Of a stretch of 64,000 nt of DNA, positions 54,934-64,000 are shown in pieces. Each line of letters begins with the position of its first letter. Position 1 is the stretch's first letter. Source of the DNA: Cercophora sp. LCS_1 (lineage: Eukaryota > Ascomycota > Sordariomycetes > Sordariales > Lasiosphaeriaceae); NCBI GenBank assembly GCA_036250225.1, contig JAPZLL010000063.1:1-64000 (forward strand), written 5' to 3'. Made by a program: the position numbers and the translations under genes. Below the pieces are notes generated by a model. The model had not been told where the DNA came from. It ran no database searches and saw only the letters and a list, made by a program, of their open reading frames with translations.

Positions 54934-57590
54934 ATGGCTGGCGCACGCAGCGTGATCACACCTGTCTTTGACAGCACAATCATCGACTACGACCGCACAG
55001 ATGGCTACTGGGTCGAGACATTCCAGTTCAGCAAGGAGGATAAGGTCCCTGGCGTCATCACGTAGGCGGCACTTTCTCTTGACATGAACTAAGGCAACTA
55101 ACACGTAAGCAGGTCTGGTCTTCGTTCGGGGTACATTGAGTTTCTAGACAACCCCATCGCGGCCGCAGGCGGCGACCCAAAAGCCGAGGTGTCAGGCACA
55201 TGGAAGAAGTACCGGATCGCCAAGTTTGATAGCCCGGTGGCTGTGCTCGTCGCTGACATCAGTGGCAACGGCCTGACTGACGTGGTCGTTTGCCACGACT
55301 ACGGCCCCTTCATGCTCAACTGCAACCAGCAGGGCGGTTGGATTACCTGGCTGGAGAACCCGGGACGGTCCTGCCTGAACAACGGCTATTGGAGACAGCG
55401 AACCATCGGCCGCTGGCCTGCCATGCACCGGATGAAGGCTGGCTACTTTACCCAGAAGCACGTCGTCTTGCCCGTCACCGTCACCGCCCAGTTGCACAGC
55501 TGACCCCCCTTCTGCCAGGTCATACCTCGAGATCGTTGCAGCCTCTGTCGTGTATGGCGCAGTGAACGACAAGGTAAGCAAGCCTAGCTTTCACGTCGCA
55601 ACCCAAACTTGGAGACTTGTGCTGACTAGAAGCTGATAGACGACGCCAATCCCAATCATATGCTTCCAGGCCCCAGAGAAAGTCCTCGAAGCGTACGTCA
55701 TGTCGTCCTTGGCGGCCTACCTTACCCGGAAATGCTCACAGGCTGATATGAGGGTAACTAATACAGGGTCGAGTGGCCGCGCTCAATCGTCGACGACGAA
55801 AACTTCACTCTGATCCACGAGCTTGCCAGGAGGAAGCTCAGCGGTGCCGACGGACTAGACTCGCTGCTTGTTGCCTCGCGCGAGGGCACCACCTGGGTCT
55901 ACTTTGAGGACGGCGGCTGGAAGAGACGGACCATTGGGATCGGCGAGCCACAAGAGCCATGGCAATCGCCGACGGCCGTTCTGCCCAGCACTGGAGACCA
56001 CTGGGGCTCAGGCTGTGCCGACGCCGGCGGACTCGGCGATGACCCCGTTGCCTACATCCCAACACTGGATCCATATCACGGCGTAACGGCCTGCGTCTAC
56101 ACAAAAGTTAACCGCGGCATCGACCACGACGAGTGGAAGAGGCACATCCTGGATATCTACGGCACCCCTACGCAGCTGCGCAAGAATGGCGACGGACCAG
56201 GCCACTACATTGTCTGCGACGACTTTGACGGTGACGGCGACCAGGAATGGCTCCTGTCGCTGATGGGTCCGGCCGAGAGAGACGAGGACGGGGTCATGAA
56301 AACGGTATGATGAACAAACAGCCCTCTTGCTGTCTTGTCCTTGAAACAATGGAAGATCGAAGCTGACGTGTCGATAGCCCCCTGCTGGCCCGCACCCCGA
56401 CAAGGGAATCATGTACTACAAGGCCATCGACCTCGCCAAGGGGCTGTTTGCCAAGTGGAGGATCGCCACCGAGTCATCCGCACGCATTGCAGTGGGCGAC
56501 TTTGCTGGCAAGGGAAACCTGGACATCATCTCGCTCTCGTACAACGTGTCGAAATACTACGAGGAGCCCTGCCCTGTTGTCAGGCTCCACCTCAACAAGA
56601 CGCCCAAAGCAGCGCCCAGGGTCAAGAACAGCGCCATCACCCCCACCGTCTGGGACGGCGAGGGGCTGGTGTACCTCGGACTCCCGAGCGAGGTGTCGAG
56701 CTCCCAGTCCGCGCCACTCATCGAGATTGCCAACTACGCCTTGAGCGTCGAGGTCCACCCCAAGGGCGCCAAGATCCCCGTCGACACGGGCGAGGGCATC
56801 AAGGTGCTCTACGGGGCCGTTGCCGAAATCCACGGCACTCGCTCGGCCCTCGGTGTGCGTCCCTTCCCAACCCTGGCGTCCACCACGAGTGAGGACTCCT
56901 CTCTCAGCGCCGATGCCGAGAGCGGCGCCATCCTGCTCCGCCTGACGCCCATCAACGACACGGATGAGGGAGAATGGGCTTCGGCCGACGAGGTGCCGGT
57001 GCGGACAACCTTTGACGCCAGCGAGCTTGGTCTTGCACTTGACCCGCTGGTGTTCAAAAAGGTCGAGACCCTCTGGTGGGGAGGCGACTTCAAAGACGTC
57101 GACTTTTACAACTTGAGCGGATTCCATTTCCGCTTCCAGCATGACAAGAGCCAGATTTGCCACTTGCAGTTCTGGACAGCCGGTGAGCATCCTTTGCAAC
57201 ACGCAGAGGCTTGACGGGTACTGACTTTGGCGAACAGGGACAAATGTCAACTGCGGCGTCCACAACCACTCGGGTGACATTTTCCAGGAGGTACACATCT
57301 GCCTTTCTCCTGGCACTGGCGGCGGCGGCATGTCTCGCATCAAGGAGGAATTCGAGGACACGCCGGCAGATGAGGTCAAGGATCTCCCCAACAGCGCGTT
57401 TGACACGGTCCCTCTTCCCGAGCTGTATGAGCATGGTGGGTTGTGGGACCGGGACTCGTACGACAAACCAGTTCGTGGAGACTTGAATGTTGTGTCGTAC
57501 CCCTGGCACAAGTGGCAGGCCGGCAGCGGCAAGAATGTTGATGTGTGGTTGGCTTTGGAGTTCAACCCTGACCTTCCTGGGCTAACCTAG
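54934..57590 (+). CDS. AUDH: Aldos-2-ulose dehydratase/isomerase-type enzyme (AUDH), microthecin-forming
   Basis: In Phanerochaete the family dehydrates 1,5-anhydro-D-fructose to microthecin and glucosone to cortalcerone. Exons 54934-55061, 55113-55457, 55519-55573, 55640-55692, 55767-56304, 56378-57182 and 57238-57590 give 758 residues. The first 400 or so form a beta-propeller with FG-GAP-like blades (VLVADISGNGLTDVVVCHDY, DDFDGDGDQEWLLSLMG, AVGDFAGKGNLDIISLSYN); the rest is a double cupin. The C-terminal cupin shows GVHNHSGDIFQEVHICL with His650, His652, Glu659 and His661 as likely metal ligands. The known basidiomycete enzyme is longer, about 900 residues, so a C-terminal lectin-like domain is probably missing. 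No signal peptide. Intron 2 (55458-55518) is best fitted with a GC donor and a CTGAC branch; a GT donor with another acceptor would cost three residues. Confidence 0.88.
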
Positions 57591-57809
57591 TCTATTGAGT
57601 CGCATGGGGTTGCTTGCCTTCTACTAAAAGTTACATCAAAAGTTTGTGTTTTCACTTTCTTGTTCAGTGCCGCAGTTCGGGTCGCGCAGTGCATGTACGG
57701 GGATGAAGACTTGAAAGTCCCAAATTGACGGAAAATGTGACTCTATTGAGGCCAATGACAGTTGGAACCCCCCTCGCTTGACGAAATGATGAACCCAAGA
57801 ACCTAGCCA
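57591..57809. other. Convergent spacer, AUDH-like and DUF1996 genes
   Basis: About 220 bp, the shared 3' region. No other signal. Confidence 0.5.
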
Positions 57810-58772
57810 TCACATGCCCATCATCTTCAGACTCTCATGATAGTCACTCGTCCCCTTTGAAGGTTCCGCATCCTTTGGCTGGCAAGCAGCTCCAGCCTTG
57901 CCCTCTCCCTTTGCGCCGTCAACGCGCATCCACTTGTTCCTGCTCGTCGCCTTCAACAAGTTCTGCTGCGCGTCATCAAACCATCCATTGATGAAGTCAC
58001 CGTGAAGGCAATATCCCTCGCCAATCTGCGTCTGTCAGTCGAGCTCGAACGTATCTGAAATTCGGGGACTCGCCTCTCCGCATGCCAACTTCAAAGGCGG
58101 AATCCCATTCCAGCCACCGGGAATCAATTTCCTCACATTATATCTGATGCTGAACCTCAACTGCGGCATCCTCTTCATGCCACTTGGACACCGTCCTCCG
58201 TTGGCAGCAGCGTACGCATACTTTTTGATGTCGGCCGTGTTCACGCAATCCGGGAACCTCAAAATGGCCTGGATATTCCCACTGCAGGTGACTCTGGGAA
58301 GGGCCGCCCTCGGTCGATTGCTGCGATCCTCGGGCCCATTCTCACACCACCACGTAATCCCCGTCGTGCGCTCGTCCACGTCAGCTTGACTCTTGGCGCT
58401 CGCATTGCCAGCAATGGCAAAGAAATCTTCGGGAAACGGGATCTCGGCCTTGTCAATGTTCTCGTAGTATGTGCTGAACATTCCCGGGTTGACCTCGATG
58501 TAGTCGCTCCCGTTGACGTAGAAGAGGGTCGGCGCCCAATAGACCGAGAGATCGTTGGGATTCTCCCCTGACGCACAGCCCTGTTGGAGTTGCTTGGTTG
58601 TTGGTAGGTCTTTAGTCACGATGTCGCTGCCGTAGAAGGAGTGCATGTGCGATTTGTACTGGCCGGGGAATACGATTGGGTCGATGTTTTTGATCATGAA
58701 ACGCTTGTGGCGGATGTCGGTGTAGGCGGTAGCGGTTGCCGCGAGGGCGAGGAGGAGGGTTGCCTTGGCCAT
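57810..58772 (-). CDS. Secreted DUF1996-domain protein (second copy)
   Basis: Exons 58772-58074 and 58025-57810 give 304 residues. The signal peptide is MAKATLLLALAATATAYT. Family blocks: IDPIVFPGQYKSHMHSFYGS, the Trp-Ala-Pro-Thr-Leu strand (VYWAPTLFYVNG), WWCENGPED, MPQLRFSIRY, and across the intron GEGYCLHGDFINGWFDDAQQ. The Cys-His metal-like positions of the family are kept. The intron must use a GC donor (GAG-GCGAGT at 58073); the only nearby GT leads to a stop at once. It is only distantly similar to the copy at 20417-21824 and has a quite different intron pattern, so the two are not a recent duplication. It converges with the AUDH-like gene. Confidence 0.9.
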
Positions 58773-59733
58773 TATCGATGCTGATGAAGATGTTTTGGCG
58801 ATGATGAGGTTGGGTGAACTTCAAGGTGGAGCTTGAGAAACAGGTTTGGTGATATAGTTCCCTCGCTTCGACGGCAGTGGCCTTGGTAAGCACCGGGGTT
58901 GTGAACTATTGCCGAGGACGTAATATCTAGATGTTCGCGCCGCTCAGGTGACAGCCACTCAACGTCTAGTCGTGCGGTGCCAAGACATTTCGTCCAATGC
59001 GCGATCCGCCCATAAACACCAGGTTATTGAGCGTAGCTCATCTGCCGCTGCCGGGCGGGTGTTAGTAGCTCGACCATCAAATTCCACCAATCTCGCCGAA
59101 GATACTTGTGCCTTGATTCGACGAAGCTTCCAGGAATGCAAGACACTTGAGTTCTGAGAGAAGCTAAAACCGTGCGAAGATAACCTCTCTCGGAAAGCTC
59201 ATTGTGTGCCTTAACTTGGCTGTGGTTCCCTGGGCCCTGGGTGCGACCAAGTTCACGGTTGACATGTAGCCGCTAGGCTTTCAGGCAGGCCAACAAAGTC
59301 ACAGGGACGCCATGGCACGGCTTCAGGGCAACTACCATTACTTTTACTCAGATGGGTGAAATAAAAATACCTAATCAAAAAGGTATCAAGCAAAGTCCCG
59401 CCCCAGAAAAACTCAACTGTCTTCCCCACAATCCCCGCGAATTGCACGGTGCGGGATGCACGCTCCCCTCGACCTAGCGGTGAGGAATCCTCCGCGCGAA
59501 ACGAGCTAATGCCGCAAAATGGCCAAATGAGGCGGAAAAATAAAGGGGGCCAAAGCCGCCACGGAGGATTACCCATGGACCACCCTGGACGCGCATTGGT
59601 CTCGACCATTTTATCCGCAGCCCGGGTGCCCTGGGTCATAAAAACCACCACGGCACTTCACCAGCGTGCAGCTCGAGGGCAGCGCCCAGCCAAGGGACAT
59701 TCGATCAAGCGTGCTGATTCGACGGTTCAGATC
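58773..59733. other. Divergent intergenic region, DUF1996 and PL4 genes
   Basis: Nearly 1 kb between two outward-facing start codons. No coding signal. Confidence 0.5.
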
Positions 59734-61485
59734 ATGTGGAAAAAAGTGGTCATCGCGGCTTGGGCCCTCGTGAAGACGGCTGACGCTGCGTTTGGGTTGA
59801 GCAGCAAGGGGAACTCATGGAGTGTGGACACAAATGCCGGGTTGGTGTTTGAAGTGAGCAAGTGAGCTTGTTAGACACAGAACTTCTACTGGACGCTGAC
59901 AAACTGCAGGAGCACAGGCGACATAACCAGCTTGCTATACAATGGCGTGCAATACCAGGGGACGAGTAAGATGACACACATCAACTCGGGTCTGGGAACG
60001 TCAAAGGTATCTGCGGATGTTGTCAATGGCTATGTACGCATCACGGTCACTGCGAATTCCCAACCAGTCACACAGTACTTTGTCGCGAAGCCGGATGATC
60101 CCACGATTTACTTGGCAACATACATCACTGGCGAAGTCGACCCTGGTGAGCTTCGATTTCTCGCTCGGTTGAGACGATCGGCAGTCCCGAATGGCTGGCA
60201 TGGCGACGTCGCGAATCTCGATGGTTGCACTGCATTCGAGGGAAAGGACACGTTCAAGTGTCCAAATGGCCAGACGCGATGCAAGATGTACACATCGGAC
60301 AGATTCATCGATGACAGAGTCCACGGTGTCACGGGGAAGGTGAGCTGGAACTTATTGCCGACAAGAAAAGTGAACTGATTTGAGTTCAGAACGTCGGTAT
60401 CTGGATGATAATGCCTGGAGTCGCCTACGAATCCTCAGCTGGCGGTCCCTTCATGCGCGACATCAATTCGCAAAGCGGCGACGACCAAGAGCTCTACTGG
60501 TACATGAACTCAGGCCACGTCCGAACGGAACCATGGCGCTTCGGCCTCATGGGGCCCTACGCAATGAAGTTTACAACTGGGGCCCAGCCATCCGCCGACT
60601 TGGACACATCCTTCTTTGCGAACCTGTCCATCCAGGGCTATGTCCCATCCTCAAAACGCGGCACTGTCTCCGGTACTGTCTCGGGTATACCCTCCAAATT
60701 CCAGGCCGTCGTCCACTGGCACAACAACGCCTCGCAATACTGGACCATCTCCGGACCAGATGGAAAGTACACGTCGCCGCTGATGAAGCCAGGGACTTAT
60801 ACCGTAAAGCTTTACCGCAACGAGTTCCAAGTCGCCCAAGACAGCATCACCATCGGAGTCGGGACAAACACCGAGAAAAATGTTGCCTCGGCCGAGCCGA
60901 CGCCCTCAGTCATTTGGCGCATCGGCGATTTCGACGGACAGCCGTTTGAGCTGAAGAACGGAGACAGGATTGAGCGGATGCATCCCGAGGATGTGAGAAT
61001 GGGAACCTGGGGCGGTGCTTATACCGTTGGCAAGTCGACAGCAAAGGAGTTTCCCATGGCTTTGTTTGCGAAGCAAGGTGGGACAGCGACAGTGACTTTC
61101 AATCTCTCCAAAGACCAGGCTGGTGTTGAGACGACGTTGAGGGTTGGGACAACGCTTTCTTTCAAGGGAGGGCGGCCGTCGGTCAAGATTGGGAATTGGC
61201 AGGGGAAAGATCCCGGTGCTCCGGTAAGTCACTTTGTTTAAAGCCGTCCAAGAGACTAACAAGATGCAGAAACTCATTGACTCGAGGGGTGTGACCCGAG
61301 GAGCGTATCGTGGGTATGGTGAGGTGTATACGTGGAAGATTCCGGCCGGCACTTTGAAGGAAGGGAGCAATACCTTGGAGTTGGGTGTTTCTGGGTCTGG
61401 CGACGCAAAGTTCTTGAGTGCAAACTACATCATCGATGCTGTTGAGCTTCAGGGACCAAAGGGGCCAGACAGTCCGGCCCAGTAG
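59734..61485 (+). CDS. Secreted rhamnogalacturonan lyase, PL4 family
   Basis: Cuts the rhamnose-galacturonate backbone of pectin by beta-elimination. Exons 59734-59861, 59910-60339, 60390-61223 and 61270-61485 give 535 residues, near the roughly 530 of RglA-type enzymes. The signal peptide is MWKKVVIAAWALVKTADA. Domain order: N-terminal beta-sandwich catalytic domain (FGLSSKGNSWSVDTNAGLVF, VTQYFVAKPDDPTIYLATY, GIWMIMPGVAYESSAGGPFMRD), a fibronectin-like domain (GTVSGTVSG, WTISGPDGKYTSP, KPGTYTVKLYRNEF), and a C-terminal CBM-like jelly roll (IGDFDGQPFELKNGDRIERMHP to YIIDAVELQGPKG). All junctions are in frame and GT-AG. It converges with the MFS transporter gene, 121 bp apart. Confidence 0.93.
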
Positions 61486-61605
61486 GTAGGTAGACGGCGC
61501 ATGCAAAACTAAGAAGATGGGAATGACTTCATTTACGTCATGAATAACCCGAAACCGCGGGATGCAATGCTACCTGGCCATGCTCCTCATAAGATGCAGC
61601 CCCAT

Positions 61606-63003
61606 CTACAACTTGACCCAAAGCTTCCCCTTGGATATCCATAACCTCAAAACCGACAACAAGACACCCGAGCCCAGAGCCATCGTCCCGCCATACACCC
61701 ACAGCTTTGTCCACAGCTCCTGAGTATCACCGGCCCCAAGGATGCTCCCACCAGCTGGCCCGCCAACCAACACTCCAAAACCAAGAACGGCGAACCCCAT
61801 TCCCATTCGTGTCCCAACCTTGCTCTTGTTCTTGGTCAGTCGCACAAAAATCACGGGCGGAAGAGCGATGAAGACGCCCGAGAAGAAGCCGTAAAGCAAT
61901 GTAACCACAACGATGCCACCAAGGTTGTGCACCCCAATGAGCGAGTACGTCAAGGCCGCGCAGATTATGGCACCTGGGGCGAGGACTGTCATGTGTCAGT
62001 ACGTGTCGTCAGAAGGGTTGGGATGGTACTGACTGTTGAGAGGCCCGACTTTGTCCGAAAGTGCATTCGGCACGGTCCGACCGAACATAGACCCGGCGTT
62101 CAGAATCGGAACGAGATAAAACGCCATCTCGGGAGTCGTTGCACCGGTGGCCAGTGAGAAGTAGGATGTGTAAAAGAGCATGACGTAGAGACCGATGAAG
62201 CCGATCAGGGTGAAGAGTGTGAAAAGCGCAAACGGCCAGTCTGTAAATGCCGACCAGTCCAACGCGTCACGCGGCTTAGCTGGCTTCGCGCGCATCTTCA
62301 TGAAGAAAATGGGGACGAGGAGGGTCGCGAGAGCGATGAACCCGACGGTCCGGACCGCCCATTCGAATCCAACATCACCCAAAAGCTTATAAAAGACAAT
62401 GGGGTAGATGATCCCGCCAAACGAGGAGCCCGACGCTGCCAGCCCCATGGCCAAGCCCATGCGGGTGCTGAAGTACGACGGCAGCACGGCGAGCGCCGGT
62501 ACAAAAATGAGACCAGCACCGATGCCGATGCAGAAGCCCTGAGCAAGGATGGCCTGCCAGAATTCCTTGCATATACTCAGCATCATGAAGCCGAACACGA
62601 TCAGGAAGGAGCCTGTTGCCAGCAAGGCGCGGAGATAGCCACGGTCGTAGATGGGGCCTGCGAGGAGCCCAAAGACCAGCACACAGTAAGCCTGGATGGA
62701 GCCGATCCACGAGATGTTGGACGACGACTCGGTGAAGAGGGCACCCGTCTCGTAGTAGGTTTGGAAGACGCCAAACGTATTGAGCACGCCCCATGTGTTG
62801 AAGAAGATGGCGAACCCGGCCGCCACTTGCACCCATGCCATCAACCCACCGTTGGGCGGTGCCTGCGCACTCGGCACCTGCGACAAAGGAGCATCCCCGA
62901 TCGCCTTCTCTTGGTCTGTAGAGTTTTGTGTGTCGTCGCCCTCGGTTCCCGAGTCGTTTTGTCGTTTGAGGTCGTCTTTCGACGATGTCTCTGGGGATGC
63001 CAT
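61606..63003 (-). CDS. MFS transporter, monocarboxylate-porter type
   Basis: Exons 63003-62034 and 61985-61606 (intron 61986-62033) give 449 residues. A polar N-terminal tail of about 50 residues (ASPETSSKDDLKRQNDSG) precedes 12 predicted membrane helices. Family features of fungal MCT-like porters: PPNGGLMAWVQVAAGFAIFF, TWGVLNTFGVFQTYYE, SSNISWIGSIQ, PIYDRGY, GLAASGSSFGGIIYPI and the cytosolic central loop AKPRDALDWSAF. The start at 63003 fits the family; the frame is open further upstream but that part has no membrane helix. Substrate is unknown; monocarboxylates, sugar acids or a degradation product of pectin would all fit. Confidence 0.9.
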
Positions 63004-64000
63004 TTCGTCGACGTCGGTGGCTTGGCGGCTCAGAATCCTGGTAAAGTGTCTGGCCGGGGTAGGATGCGGGACGGGAGAGCGCAGCGCTGTCGGCAGCAAA
63101 TGCGGAGGTGCGCCGGAGCGTGTCAGGTGGTGAATGCAGCGAGTAATGATGTGACTGCAATTCGGGATCAAAATGCGACGGGAGATGGAAGGGTTAAAAC
63201 AAGAGCTGCCAAGTTCTCCCCTCGCCGCATTTTCTCGGCCGAGCACCCAACGCGCATGCTGTCACTTTTCGTCCCTGGTCGGGTCGGCCTTGCATCGGGG
63301 GGCAAAAGCCGAGAGCGCGAGCGCGAACTTGCTGAGAGAGCAGACGGAAGGAGTAAGTGGTCGGGGTTAGCGTTGTTCCTTCCATTCCGTCTTGGGGCTC
63401 GCCTCGGGCCTAGCGCTTAGTAACCGCGAAATCTCTTATTTCCTTGACGCGGCCGTCCTCGCACTTACTTTGTTGGTGTGAACCTGTGACGTCGTCAGCG
63501 ATGGCGGCGAATCTTTATTATCGATAAGGGCTCGCCACAACAGCTTCTGCCTGGCTTACTGTGTAGGGCTACCGTAATCACTACTGAGAGGCCCTCAATT
63601 TGCATCCGCAGCAACGAAACATTTTCCTGGTGGACTCTTTTCTGAAGAAGCCCTCGGCTCGAAACGTAACGCCGACACTGGCGTTTATCAGCAACACTCA
63701 CACTTCCAAGACTAATGATTTCGGACATACGCGACAAGCTCGGATTTAGCTTTGTTCTTGCCGCTACTGACATCGCGGGTCCACCTCCGCGTCCATTGGA
63801 GCTGACGGATGGGGAGAGTAGCGCACAGGCCACCACGAATCGAAACCACGCTTCGACCGACTTGACAAAATGAGCTTCACACGGCATCGCAAACATGACA
63901 CCCACGACCGCAGCAGATGCAGAAGAAACGCCATTTGTTAACGGTCTCTCTGTCCTCAAATTGATTTCCACCTGCCCTCGTGAACGACTGTTCGTTCATC
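63004..64000. other. Right end of window, no gene recognised
   Basis: About 1 kb upstream of the MFS gene. Open frames on both strands are short and unlike any family I know. A gene extending beyond the window cannot be excluded. Confidence 0.45.

Noticed and set aside
56474..57565. 363-residue frame on the minus strand
   Set aside because: Antisense to AUDH exons 6 and 7 and crosses a real intron; no family resemblance.
1..64000. CRISPR arrays, rRNA or bacterial operon signals
   Set aside because: No regularly spaced repeats or rRNA-like blocks; gene structure is clearly eukaryotic.

Overview
The window is nuclear DNA of a filamentous ascomycete (Pezizomycotina, most likely Sordariomycetes). 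The signs are many short introns (about 45-100 nt) with CTRAY-type branch points, fungal-specific families (HET, NACHT-ankyrin, DUF3176, DUF1996, HsbA-like, LsdA/Rds1-like) and TA-rich blocks that look like repeat-induced point mutation (RIP). I infer the class only; nothing in the sequence names a species.

Layout. 1-2378: no convincing gene, two GC-rich hairpins. 2379-5865: ENA-type Na+/K+ P-type ATPase. 6438-7354: divergent Ras-like protein with an MGC N-terminus and degenerate G motifs. 9280-11910: broken HET gene. 12905-13267: small cysteine-rich secreted protein. 13864-15954: broken cytochrome P450. 16020-17515: TA-rich relic enclosing a GC-richer solo-LTR-like unit. 17520-19790: fragments of an FG-GAP protein and a subtilase-type protein. 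20417-21824: DUF1996 secreted protein. 22123-22728: secreted phospholipase A2. 23648-25333: intronless TPR protein. 27697-28406: HsbA-like wall protein. 28682-29323: secreted protein of unknown family. 29937-31386: two relics, one AAA+ and one NAD-dependent epimerase-like. 33224-35209: secreted BBE-like FAD oxidase. 35451-38933: NACHT-ankyrin gene with one nonsense codon and one frameshift. 40947-44247: two membrane-protein genes, a four-TM protein and a DUF3176 protein. 44772-45920: LsdA/Rds1-like ferritin-fold protein. 48155-49023: secreted alpha-carbonic anhydrase.

The most interesting part is 50069-57590. A GH31 alpha-1,4-glucan lyase and an aldos-2-ulose dehydratase (AUDH)-type enzyme sit head to head across about 1.2 kb. 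The first family converts starch or glycogen to 1,5-anhydro-D-fructose; the second converts anhydrofructose to microthecin. Neither protein shows a signal peptide. I read the pair as a compact intracellular glycogen-to-anhydrofructose-to-antimicrobial pathway. It is followed by a second DUF1996 protein, a PL4 rhamnogalacturonan lyase and a monocarboxylate-type MFS transporter.

Two themes cross the window. First, many genes of the nonself-recognition or accessory type are decayed (HET, P450, subtilase, AAA+, epimerase, NACHT-ankyrin), each broken by one to a few lesions, while housekeeping and secreted-enzyme genes are intact. Second, four otherwise clean gene models need GC-AG introns, a high share of roughly 40 introns modelled by eye.
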